A program made the translations under genes and the position numbers. The notes beneath the pieces were generated by a model. It was not told the origin of the DNA. It searched no databases and saw only the letters and a list, made by a program, of their open reading frames with translations. A stretch of DNA of 64,000 bases. Source: Streptomyces sp. B93 (GTDB lineage: Bacteria > Actinomycetota > Actinomycetes > Streptomycetales > Streptomycetaceae). Where the stretch lies: the NCBI RefSeq assembly GCF_018070565.1, contig NZ_JAGPXL010000015.1, positions 62,001-126,000 of the forward strand, written 5' to 3'. Every line of letters begins with the position of its first letter. Within the stretch, counting starts at the first letter, position 1. Of the stretch, positions 1-6,957 are shown piece by piece.

Positions 1-235
1 GCCCGGTGGCGGTGGTGTGCACATGGGCGTCCGTGAACGCCGGGGTGACCAGCGCACCGTCCAGGTCGACGACCTCGTCCACCCCGTCCACGAAGGCGTC
101 GGCGGCCCCTTCGGACCCGACCCAGGCCACCTGCCCCCGCTCGACGACCATGGCGGTGGCGAAGGGATCGGCGGGACTGTGGACCTCTCCACGGCGAAGC
201 AGAACGGTCCTGACGGGCTCGGTGCGCTCACTCAT
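1..235 (-). CDS. Amidohydrolase, N-terminal fragment (cut by window edge)
   Basis: The reading frame starts at an ATG at 235 and runs off the left edge, giving 78 residues. The fragment ends in the metal-binding motif DAHVHTTATG, preceded by a short beta-rich N-terminal part (MVVERGQVAWVG, then LDGALVTPAF). This is the usual beginning of YtcJ-like (amidohydrolase 3) metal-dependent hydrolases, in which the HxH pair binds the active-site metal. The substrate cannot be inferred from this part. The next gene on the same strand is an Lrp-type regulator 145 bases upstream, so a regulatory link is possible but not shown. Confidence 0.8.
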   Translation of the reverse strand, partial: MSERTEPVRTVLLRRGEVHSPADPFATAMVVERGQVAWVGSEGAADAFVDGVDEVVDLDGALVTPAFTDAHVHTTATG

Positions 236-380
236 GGGCACCAGTCTCACCCGACGCCGGGGGCCCATCGCACGGGGGGCGCCTCCGACGCCGCAAAGGG
301 GCGCGGTGCTGTGTTCAATCTGCGGCTCCGCCGCGCGGGCGCGACCAACCACAGACCACCCGCACGCGCAGAACGACGAT

Positions 381-821
381 TCAGATCCGCGGCGGCCGCG
401 CCTCATACGGCGTGGACAGGACCACCGTCGTCCGCGTGGACACCCCGGCCAACGACCGCAACCGGGCCAACAGCTCCTCCAACTCGTGCGGCGTGGCGAC
501 CCGCACCTTGAGGATGTAGTTCTCGTCGCCCGCGACGCTGTGACACGCCTCGATCTCCGGCACCCCCGCCAGCCGTTCCGCGATGTCGTCCGGCGCGCTG
601 GGATCGAACGGCTTCACCGAGATGAACGCGGTCAGGGGCAGCCCGACCGCCTCGGGGTCGACCACCGCGGCGTAGCCGCGGATGACGCCACGCTGTTCCA
701 GCCTGCGCACCCGCTGGTGCACGGCCGACGTGGACAGGCCCGTGGCCTTGCCCAGGTCTGTGTAGCTCATCCGCCCGTCCTTGACGAGCAGCTGCACGAT
801 CTGACGGTCCAGCTCCTCCAT
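381..821 (-). CDS. Lrp/AsnC-family transcriptional regulator
   Basis: A 146-residue protein with the standard two-part Lrp/AsnC layout. The N-terminal winged helix-turn-helix covers about residues 4-60 (LDRQIVQLLVKDGRMSYTDL, then STSAVHQRVRRLEQRG). The C-terminal RAM (effector-binding) domain covers about 65-140 and includes GDENYILKVRV. Such proteins bind DNA as dimers or octamers and sense amino acids. The start at MEELDRQ fits family length; an in-frame ATG 40 codons upstream would add a non-family extension. No strong ribosome binding site is visible, so the start is the least certain part. The ligand is unknown. The amidohydrolase downstream on the same strand is a plausible target. Confidence 0.88.
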   Translation of the reverse strand: MEELDRQIVQLLVKDGRMSYTDLGKATGLSTSAVHQRVRRLEQRGVIRGYAAVVDPEAVGLPLTAFISVKPFDPSAPDDIAERLAGVPEIEACHSVAGDENYILKVRVATPHELEELLARLRSLAGVSTRTTVVLSTPYEARPPRI

Positions 822-1056
822 GGCGCAAGAACCTACAGTGCGCTTGATCTCCTCGGACACCTCGGCGAAACGGGCCGTGCCGTGCTCAGGGGACAAATGC
901 GCCGCGCCGGGCACCTGCGGGCGGCATGTGACGAAGACCACACCCCCCGAGCGGGCTCCGTGATGTCCCCGTGATTACCCCGGATGCCGGACGGGAAGTG
1001 CTTGCTGTGGTCGAGGCCGCAGCGCCTTCACGGCCCAGCCCGAGGGGGAGAATCCC

Positions 1057-1494
1057 ATGCAGAGTCTTAAGCGCCCTGGTCGTACCGCACCCAAGCGCCA
1101 GCAGCTGGTCGTCGAGCCCACGCCGGAGGGCGTCGAACCCGACGACTTCGACGCCGACGAACTCGACGCGTACGACACCTTCGAGATGTACCGGGTGATC
1201 TGCCCGGACTGCGCCCAGCCCATCGCCCTGCTCGCGGACGAGGAGGTCCTGCCGGAGCACGCGCTGTGCGCCTCGCCGTGGAACCCGTTCGGCCTCACGG
1301 TCTGCGCCGGTACGGGCCGCCGGGCCACGGACGCCCGTCCCGCCGACGAGTCGGTGGAGCCGCAGGAGCAGGACACCGCGCTGCTGCTGACGCTCCCCCA
1401 GGGCCTGGACTGGCGGATGCAGCCCTTCTCGCACGTCGGCGGACCGGGCTCGCGCCCCATCAGGGTCCCCGCGATGCGCCGGCACGCCGCCTGA
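1057..1494 (+). CDS. Conserved small protein with four cysteines (zinc-ribbon-like)
   Basis: A 145-residue protein of unknown function. The basic N-terminus (residues 1-16) is followed by an acidic stretch rich in Asp and Glu (about 20-45). Then come a CPDC pair (about 50-53) and two further single cysteines in ALCASPW and TVCAGTG. Four cysteines in about 45 residues suggest a metal-binding ribbon, but the spacing does not match a ribbon family I can name. A GAGGGGGAG ribosome binding site lies just upstream of the ATG, which supports a real gene. It stands alone between divergent or unrelated genes. I recognise it only as a streptomycete-type hypothetical protein. Confidence 0.75.
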   Translation: MQSLKRPGRTAPKRQQLVVEPTPEGVEPDDFDADELDAYDTFEMYRVICPDCAQPIALLADEEVLPEHALCASPWNPFGLTVCAGTGRRATDARPADESVEPQEQDTALLLTLPQGLDWRMQPFSHVGGPGSRPIRVPAMRRHAA

Positions 1495-1653
1495 CGCGAC
1501 ACCGCGCAGGCACATCCCCGTAGCGGACACCCCGCGCCATGGCCGTACACCGCCGTGGTGCGGGTCGGGTACGCGTGCGCCGGAGCGGGGCGGGAACTCA
1601 CGGACGATTCCGTGCGCCGGTGACCTGTCCACCCGTGGTCGCGTTGGCCGGGT

Positions 1654-1914
1654 ATGAGTCCCACCCTTTCGGCGACGACGCGGCAGCGCCAGATCTACGT
1701 CCGCCGCCCCGCAGAATCGGTTCCGTCACCCCTTCCGACGGCCCAGCCGCAGCTGTCGGACCCGCCCATCTACCGTGATCTGCTCCGGACCTGGGCAGGC
1801 CACGGCCGCACCCTGCCGGGGCGCCACGACCCGGAGTGGGTGCGGCTCGCGGCGCCCCTGGTGCGGCCGGGACAGTTCAGCGCGTCTCCGGGCCCACGAG
1901 ATGACGGGCGATGA
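1654..1914 (+). CDS. Small hypothetical protein (86 aa)
   Basis: An 86-residue frame starting at ATG. It is rich in Pro, Arg and Ser, with a central segment PPIYRDLLRTWAGHGRTLPG that looks like a short amphipathic helix. Its tail overlaps the end of the convergent acyl-CoA dehydrogenase gene by 38 bases. I think it is genuine because similar short proteins occur in streptomycetes (from memory) and the codon third positions are strongly GC-biased. There is no clear ribosome binding site and no known domain, so the call is moderate. It could be a spurious frame. Confidence 0.5.
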   Translation: MSPTLSATTRQRQIYVRRPAESVPSPLPTAQPQLSDPPIYRDLLRTWAGHGRTLPGRHDPEWVRLAAPLVRPGQFSASPGPRDDGR

Positions 1915-3049
1915 CCATCCGCTGGATCTGGTTGGTCCCCTCGACGATCTGGAGCACCTTGGCCTCGCGCATGTAGCGCTCGGCCGGGAAGTCGGCGGTG
2001 TAGCCGTACCCGCCGAGGATCTGCACGGCGTCGGTGGTGACCCGCATCGCCGTGTCGGTGCAGTGCAGCTTGGCCATGGCAGCCTGCCGGGCGAACGGCC
2101 GGCCCGCGTCCCGCAGCCGCGCGGCCGACAGGTACAGGGCGCGGCCCGCCTCGATCTGGGTCGCCATGTCGGCGATCATGAACCTGAGCCCTTGGAAGTC
2201 GGCGATCGGCCGCCCGAACTGCCGCCGCTCCGCCGCGTACGCCATCGCCTCGTCCAGCGCCGCCTGGGCCACGCCGATCGCGCAGGCCGCGATGCCGAGC
2301 CGTCCGGAGTCGAGCGCGGCGAGCGCGATCGCGAAGCCCTGGCCCTCGTCGCCGATGCGGGCGCTGTCCGGGACCCGCACGCCGTCGAGGTGGACCTGTG
2401 CGGTGGGCGAGCCCTTCATGCCCATCTTCTTCTCGGGCGCGGCGGCGCTCAGCCCTTCGGCGTCGCCGGGCACCAGGAACGCGGTGATCCCGCGCGGGCC
2501 CTCCTCGCCGGTGCGCGCCATGACGGTGTAGAAGTCGGCGACGCCGCCGTGCGTGATCCAGGCCTTCGTGCCGGTGATCACCCAGTCGTCGCCGTCCCGC
2601 ACGGCCTTGGTGCGCAGGGAGGCGGCGTCGGAGCCGGAGGACGGTTCGGACAGGCAGTAGGCGCCGAGCAGACCGCCGCCGAGCATCGCGGGCAGGTGTT
2701 CGGTCTGCTGCTCCTTGGTGCCGTAGGCGGCGAGCGCGTAGGAGGCGAGGGTGTGCACGCTGACGCCGAGGCCGACGGTGAGACGGGCGGCGGCCAGCTC
2801 CTCGAGCACCTGGAGGTAGACCTCGTACGGCTGGTCACCGCCGCCGTACTCGGAGTCGTACGGCAGTCCGAGCAGGCCGGACTGCGACAGCAGGGCGAAG
2901 ATCTCGCGCGGGAAGCGGCCCGCGTCCTCCTCCTCGGCCGCGTTCGGGGCGATCTCGCGCTGCGCGATGTCACGGACGAGCGAGATCAGATCCCGGGCCT
3001 CGTCCGTGGGCAGTTGGCGGTCCACCGGTTGCGGGGCGCGGTCGGGCAT
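1877..3049 (-). CDS. Acyl-CoA dehydrogenase
   Basis: A 390-residue flavoprotein of the acyl-CoA dehydrogenase family, which oxidises acyl-CoA thioesters to the 2,3-enoyl form and passes electrons to ETF. The N-terminal helical domain includes the stretch around SQSGLLGLPYDSEYGGGDQ. The middle beta domain has CLSEPSSGSDAASL and KAWITHGG. The C-terminal helical domain ends in VEGTNQIQRMVIARHL, where the Glu (about residue 370) is the usual catalytic base of short- and medium-chain members. The start was chosen at ATG 3049 because AGGGAGGAGAG lies just upstream; the longer frame to 3199 has no such signal. A TetR gene sits upstream on the same strand, a common pairing in fatty or branched-chain acyl catabolism. 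Chain specificity is unknown. Confidence 0.93.
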   Translation of the reverse strand: MPDRAPQPVDRQLPTDEARDLISLVRDIAQREIAPNAAEEEDAGRFPREIFALLSQSGLLGLPYDSEYGGGDQPYEVYLQVLEELAAARLTVGLGVSVHTLASYALAAYGTKEQQTEHLPAMLGGGLLGAYCLSEPSSGSDAASLRTKAVRDGDDWVITGTKAWITHGGVADFYTVMARTGEEGPRGITAFLVPGDAEGLSAAAPEKKMGMKGSPTAQVHLDGVRVPDSARIGDEGQGFAIALAALDSGRLGIAACAIGVAQAALDEAMAYAAERRQFGRPIADFQGLRFMIADMATQIEAGRALYLSAARLRDAGRPFARQAAMAKLHCTDTAMRVTTDAVQILGGYGYTADFPAERYMREAKVLQIVEGTNQIQRMVIARHLVGPETR

Positions 3050-3289
3050 GGGAACGCTCTCCTCCCTGTTCGGGCAAGCGGCGGACGCACGCCTTCGGTG
3101 GTGGCGGCCCCGCCGGGTGTCACGGCACTCGCCGGTGCTTCCGCTCCCGGGTCGCGGAAGCGGCTGACCAGCGGCTGCGCTGTGAGTATGCCCGATCACG
3201 GACCTTCCGTCACCGGTTAACGACCGCTCACTTCAGGCCGTACCCGCGTGCTCACCGGAAGGAACGCCGAGGGCGCCGGAATCGTCCCG

Positions 3290-3961
3290 TCAGCCGTCCC
3301 GGCGGGCGGGGGCGGGGGCGCGGTGGGAGGGCTCCATTTCCTCGATGGCGCGCAGGGTGCCGCCGAGGGTCTTCACCAGCAGCTCGCGCATGGTCTCGCG
3401 GGAGAGCGCGGGACGGTCGATCCAGTCGAGGGTGGCGCCCTCCACGGCGCACACCCAGCCGAGCAGTCCCACGCGTGCGACCGGCGCCATCTCGCGAGTG
3501 CCGTACGCCCCGTCGGCGATGGTCTCGACGATCGCCTCGCGCACCCCGTCCCGGATGGCCTGCACCTCTGTGTCGAAGCCGACGCCGCCGCTGACGATGG
3601 TGCGGTACGCGGCCTGGTTGTGCTCGGCGTAGCGCAGGTAGCCCTCGATGGTGCGGTGCACCCGGTCCAGCTGGGGCAGTTCGGCCTCGCGGGCCGCGAA
3701 GTCGACGAGGTCGGCGACGGAGTCCTGGACGATCGCGAGGTAGTAGCCGCGCTTGGACTGGAAGTAGTAGTAGATCAGCCCCTTGGCGACATGAGCATGA
3801 CGGGCGATGTCGTCCATCGACAGCGCGTCGTAGGACCGGTCGGAGAAGAGCCGCCGCCCGATGGCGATCAGTTCGGCGCGGCGCGCCAGGGACCGCTCGG
3901 TGCCACGGGCCCGGGGACGGGCACGGTCGTCGACGGAGGCACGCTGTTGACTGATATTCAA
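3290..3961 (-). CDS. TetR-family transcriptional regulator
   Basis: A TetR-type repressor of 223 residues from the TTG at 3961. The helix-turn-helix is clear in YDALSMDDIARHAHVAKGL followed by IYYYFQSKRGYYLAIV. The C-terminal ligand domain is all helical and includes a tryptophan pair in LGWVCAVEGATLDWIDRP. The TTG at 3961 has AGGG six bases upstream. A longer frame begins at TTG 3997, but that codon has no ribosome binding site, and a possible -10 element (CATACT, 4007 to 4002 on the minus strand) lies too close to it. The acyl-CoA dehydrogenase gene follows 240 bases downstream on the same strand, which suggests control of acyl-CoA metabolism. The ligand is not predictable. Confidence 0.87.
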   Translation of the reverse strand: MNISQQRASVDDRARPRARGTERSLARRAELIAIGRRLFSDRSYDALSMDDIARHAHVAKGLIYYYFQSKRGYYLAIVQDSVADLVDFAAREAELPQLDRVHRTIEGYLRYAEHNQAAYRTIVSGGVGFDTEVQAIRDGVREAIVETIADGAYGTREMAPVARVGLLGWVCAVEGATLDWIDRPALSRETMRELLVKTLGGTLRAIEEMEPSHRAPAPARRDG

Positions 3962-4048
3962 TTTCGACCCTGGTCTCCGGGGGGCGGCGCGGGACAACCG
4001 CAGTATGGCAGGTCGGCCGTAGGGTCCGCCGGGGCCGGAAGGCCGGGG

Positions 4049-4189
4049 TCAGAGCAGTCCGAGACGGGTCACGAACACGGCGACGACCAGGACGAGGAGC
4101 CATCCGAGGGCATGCTCGACGATCTCCGGGCCGTGGTCCTTCGGCCCGCCGGTGCGGACGCGTCCGGCGGTGGCTGGGTGTGCGGTCAT
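4049..4189 (-). CDS. Small single-pass membrane protein (46 aa)
   Basis: A short frame, ATG at 4189 to TGA at 4049, encoding 46 residues. The N-terminal half is hydrophilic (TAHPATAGRVRTGGPKDHGP). The C-terminal half is one hydrophobic helix with the core WLLVLVVAVFVTRL, so the protein is probably tail-anchored in the cytoplasmic membrane. AGGGTGGA lies directly upstream of the ATG. Similar tiny proteins are common in Streptomyces (from memory) but have no known role. It lies between the TetR gene and the C39-type peptidase gene on the same strand and could be the last cistron after the peptidase. Confidence 0.7.
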   Translation of the reverse strand: MTAHPATAGRVRTGGPKDHGPEIVEHALGWLLVLVVAVFVTRLGLL

Positions 4190-4260
4190 CCGTCCACCCT
4201 GCCACCGCCGGGAGCCCGCGCGGCGGAGAGGTTGCTCACAGCCTCACTGCCGCAGAGGGC

Positions 4261-5622
4261 TCAGCAGACGCCGACCGCTTCCAGCGCGGCGCGCTGCCGC
4301 GCGGTCGGCCGGGCCGGGAAGTACAGGTAGCAGACGCCGCCGGTGCCGGAGACGACCCTGCCGGAGGCGTTGTACCGCTTGGTGCGCAGCCAGATGTTCT
4401 CCCACTCGCGCCGCTTGTAGACGCGCCGCACCGCCTCGTTGCTCGGCGAGGCCGGGTCGTTGGCGATCACGTCGCCGTCGGCGGTGAAGCCGATCACCGT
4501 CATCAGGTGGCCCGAGGTGCCGTACCCGGACCCGGTCAGCTCCTCCTCGCGGAACGACTGGGACGTTATGGCCGGGATGCCCGCGGCGATCAGCGTCTCC
4601 AGGTCGGTGAGCGAGGCGAGCCGGGTGACCACGCCCTGGACGCCGTCGAAGGTGGCGGCGTAGGCGGCGTTGAAGGGCCAGTTGCCGCAGCCCGCGTACT
4701 GGTAGTCGTAGGTGTACCGGGCCGCGTGGCAGACCTGCGGGTCGGCGTAGGACGGGTCGACCCAGGAGAGCTGTTCGTCGGTGAGCCGTCCGCCCCAGTA
4801 CTCGATGATCATCTGCGAGGAGGTGGGGCTGCACCAGGCCTCGCCGCCGTTGTCGTACTCGGGGTACTGGCCGACGTGGGTCTCCTGCGAGTAGCGCGGG
4901 ACGTCCAGCTCACGCGCGAGGCCCGGCGTGGTGGCGGGCACGGTGAAGCGGTCCGGGATGTCGGAGCCCATCGCGCCGAGCCGCCACACGGTCGGCGTGA
5001 GCTTGGTGCCGGGCCTGCGGTGCAGGGTGAGCCGCAGCCGGTACGAGGTCAGGCGCAGTCCCGAGGCGGCGTCGTCGATGGCGAAGGTGTCCGTCCAGAC
5101 GCTGCTCTTGCCGTCACCCTGGTCGTCCACCGAGGTCCGGCGGATGTCCTGGTCGCCCGCCGCCCAGCGGCCCATGACGTACCAGGGGGTGTCGGTGCCG
5201 TCGGAGTAGGTGCCCTTCAGCTCGACCTGGAGCCAGGTGCCGTCCGGGGTGTGCGCGTTCCAGGAGGCGATCACCTCGGTCGAGGGCACCTTGAGCCGGT
5301 GGACCGGGGAGGTCCAGGTCGCGTACTCCCAGGCGGCCGTGCGCCCGGTGTGCGGGTCGGTGTAGTCGGCGGTCCCGGCGGGCGTCGCGATCGCCAGGCC
5401 GGGGCGGTCGCCCGCGACGGCCCGGGTACCGCGGGCGGTACCGCCGCGCCAGTCGGTGTACGTGGTCCAGGCGTGGTTGTCGATGGGGCGGGCCGGGGCC
5501 TTGGCGGGGCCCGCGGCGGCGCTCGCCGCGTGGGCCACCGTCCCTCCCGCTCCGCTGCCCACGGCGGCGACGACCGCGGCGGCCAGAAGGGTTCTGCGGG
5601 ACGGCTGTTCGGCTCTGCTCAT
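4261..5622 (-). CDS. Tat-exported C39-family peptidase-like protein
   Basis: A 453-residue secreted protein. The N-terminus has a twin-arginine signal (SRRTLLAAAVVAAVGSGAGG) followed by an Ala-rich cleavage region. Residues about 45-235 form a beta-rich domain without an obvious family. The C-terminal 200 residues resemble a C39-like cysteine peptidase fold: a Cys in GGEAWCSPTSSQM (C264), a His in SGHLMTVIGF (H372) and an Asp in the following NDPASPS. This would be a papain-like triad acting outside the cell after folding in the cytoplasm. No ABC transporter or bacteriocin gene is nearby, so it is probably a free extracellular enzyme, not a leader-peptide processing domain. A DasR-like palindrome lies about 180 bases upstream of its start. 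Confidence 0.85.
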   Translation of the reverse strand: MSRAEQPSRRTLLAAAVVAAVGSGAGGTVAHAASAAAGPAKAPARPIDNHAWTTYTDWRGGTARGTRAVAGDRPGLAIATPAGTADYTDPHTGRTAAWEYATWTSPVHRLKVPSTEVIASWNAHTPDGTWLQVELKGTYSDGTDTPWYVMGRWAAGDQDIRRTSVDDQGDGKSSVWTDTFAIDDAASGLRLTSYRLRLTLHRRPGTKLTPTVWRLGAMGSDIPDRFTVPATTPGLARELDVPRYSQETHVGQYPEYDNGGEAWCSPTSSQMIIEYWGGRLTDEQLSWVDPSYADPQVCHAARYTYDYQYAGCGNWPFNAAYAATFDGVQGVVTRLASLTDLETLIAAGIPAITSQSFREEELTGSGYGTSGHLMTVIGFTADGDVIANDPASPSNEAVRRVYKRREWENIWLRTKRYNASGRVVSGTGGVCYLYFPARPTARQRAALEAVGVC

Positions 5623-5798
5623 GGGCGGAAGACCCCCAGGTGTCGAAGTCGGGGCAGGTCAGTCGAGGCGGGTCGGGTTGGGTCGAGGCACGTCATGCCG
5701 GGCGGGCCGGGGTCGGCCAGGTGCTCGGATCGTGGGCCAACTATGGCTGTTGATCACCCGGTCCGGCCAGCACTTCGGTCCATGGCGCGTCCACCAAT

Positions 5799-5814
5799 AT
5801 TGGTCTCGACCACT
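5799..5814. promoter_or_regulatory. Candidate DasR-type operator (dre-like palindrome)
   Basis: The 16 bases ATTGGTCTCGACCACT match the DasR responsive element ACTGGTCTAGACCACT (consensus from memory) at 14 of 16 positions and keep its TGGTCT/GACCA symmetry. A second palindrome, CCAATATTGG (5794-5803), overlaps its left edge. The site lies 33 bases before the P-loop kinase-like gene and about 180 bases before the divergent C39-type peptidase gene, so it could control either. DasR is the GntR-type repressor of N-acetylglucosamine and chitin genes. Binding here is inference. Confidence 0.45.
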
Positions 5815-5846
5815 GGCACCACCTGGAGCGGAGCGCCCGGGGCGCC

Positions 5847-6500
5847 ATGGATGATGGGGACGTGCCGACCTCCCGCCGCCCCCTCGTCCGCCCGGCCGGG
5901 CTCACCGCCCTCGCCGACGCCCTGCGCGCCCTGCCGCCGTCCTGCGGGCCGGCCCGGCTGGTCGGCGTCGACGGACACGCCGGGTCCGGCAAGTCCACGT
6001 TCGCCGGACGACTGGCGGAGGCGCTCGGCGGGGCGCCGGTGTTGCACCTCGACGACATCGCCAGCCACACCGAACTGTTCGACTGGACCGGCCGGATGCG
6101 GGCCCAGGTCATCGAACCCCTGCGCCGCGGCGCCCCGGCGCACTACACCCCCTACGACTGGACGGCCCGCGACTTCGGACCGCCCCGCGTGCTGGAGCCC
6201 GCGCCGGTCGTGCTCGTCGAGGGCGTCGGCGCCGGGCGCCGCGCGCTCCGGCCGTGGCTGGCGCTGCTGCTGTGGATGGACCTGCCCCCCGAGGAGTCCT
6301 GGCGGCGCGGACGCTCACGGGACGGGGCGGACCTGCGGGAGTTCTGGGACGGCTGGGTCCGCGCGGAGCGGCGGCATTTCGCCGACGACCCCTCCCGCCC
6401 CTTCGCGGACCTGCTGGTACGGCAGGGAACAGCGGGGTACGAGGTGCTGCCGGGGCCCACCGGACGCCCCCGCCGGGGACCCGCACATGACAGTCGGTGA
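5847..6500 (+). CDS. P-loop NTPase, uridine kinase-like
   Basis: A 217-residue protein with a Walker A motif in VGVDGHAGSGKSTFAGRLAE (about residues 39-58), then LHLDDI, where the Asp pair resembles the base and metal site of nucleoside kinases. A later strand, VVLVEGVGAGRRAL, resembles the lid and Walker B area of uridine kinases and phosphoribulokinases. The C-terminus is Arg/Pro-rich and probably disordered. Phosphorylation of a small substrate such as a nucleoside is likely, but the substrate is not determined. The ATG at 5847 is the first start in frame; a GTG 15 bases later is possible. No clear ribosome binding site is visible. A DasR-like palindrome lies just upstream. Confidence 0.75.
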   Translation: MDDGDVPTSRRPLVRPAGLTALADALRALPPSCGPARLVGVDGHAGSGKSTFAGRLAEALGGAPVLHLDDIASHTELFDWTGRMRAQVIEPLRRGAPAHYTPYDWTARDFGPPRVLEPAPVVLVEGVGAGRRALRPWLALLLWMDLPPEESWRRGRSRDGADLREFWDGWVRAERRHFADDPSRPFADLLVRQGTAGYEVLPGPTGRPRRGPAHDSR

Positions 6501-6571
6501 CGGAGCACCCGTCATGTGGTGAACGTGTGAAGACCCTTGCGCCGGAACTTGCCCTGGTGCTTCAACTCCGC

Positions 6572-6601
6572 TTGACCGACGGCCCGTACAGGACTTACGT
6601 T
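6572..6601 (+). promoter_or_regulatory. Candidate housekeeping promoter for a small RNA
   Basis: TTGACC (6572-6577) and TACGTT (6596-6601) are separated by 18 bases, a fair match to the Streptomyces principal sigma factor consensus. It would start transcription near 6608. No coding frame with a ribosome binding site begins in the next 300 bases, and a strong hairpin ends about 65 bases downstream, so the product would be a short RNA. Confidence 0.45.
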
Positions 6602-6607
6602 CTCAAT

Positions 6608-6680
6608 GTGCGGCCCATCGAGGCCGCCCCGTACGCGAAGCCCCCGGTTGTTCCCCCGTGACCGGGGGCTTCGTTCTTCC
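6608..6680 (+). ncRNA. Candidate small non-coding RNA (about 70 nt)
   Basis: A possible transcript from the promoter at 6572-6601. It would contain two hairpins. The first has a six-base stem, GCGGCC (6610-6615) with GGCCGC (6622-6627), around a CATCGA loop. The second is a perfect 13-base stem (6636-6648 with 6661-6673) around a 12-base loop that holds a CCCCC run, and TTCTTCC follows, as in an intrinsic terminator. The C-rich loop recalls actinobacterial C-rich sRNAs such as 6C RNA, but only one loop carries a C run and it has five C, so I do not assign that family. It lies between the kinase-like gene and the AAA+ gene. Confidence 0.4.
6636..6673 (+). terminator. Intrinsic terminator hairpin (13-bp stem)
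   Basis: CGAAGCCCCCGGT pairs perfectly with ACCGGGGGCTTCG across a 12-base loop, followed by TTCTTCC. It would end the candidate sRNA and also any read-through from the kinase-like gene. Confidence 0.65.
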
Positions 6681-6957
6681 CTCACCCCGCCGCCCCGGGC
6701 GCTGTGAGCCGCGATCCGCTCACCCTCGGTCACCACCCGCACCGCGCCCCATCTGCTCCCACCTCGACAAACGGCCGTACCGGCACCCTTCGGCGGGCGG
6801 CGGCCCACGGGTACGATGCCCTCGGGTGCGACCTTCCGGACGACGCTGTCTCGCACCGCCGCAACTCCCGTCCGGGGCACGGCGGTTCGACCCAGAACGG
6901 TCGGCGGGCGACGGCCCGGCGGTGAACCAGCGGGGGCATGGTTTGTGGGGGGACGTG
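6681..6957. other. Intergenic stretch before the AAA+ gene; nothing recognised
   Basis: This 277-base stretch is open in frame with the AAA+ gene, but the upstream codons are low-complexity (Pro, Arg and Ser-rich) and no start there has a ribosome binding site. I read it as untranslated leader or spacer. I see no repeat, operator or RNA element in it. Confidence 0.5.

Noticed and set aside
4261..5622. Bacteriocin-processing system around the C39-like peptidase
   Set aside because: C39 processing domains are fused to ABC transporters and sit beside peptide genes; here the domain is exported alone by Tat and no such genes are near.
6608..6680. 6C RNA family for the candidate sRNA
   Set aside because: 6C RNA has two hairpins each with at least six C in the loop; here only one loop has a C run, of five.
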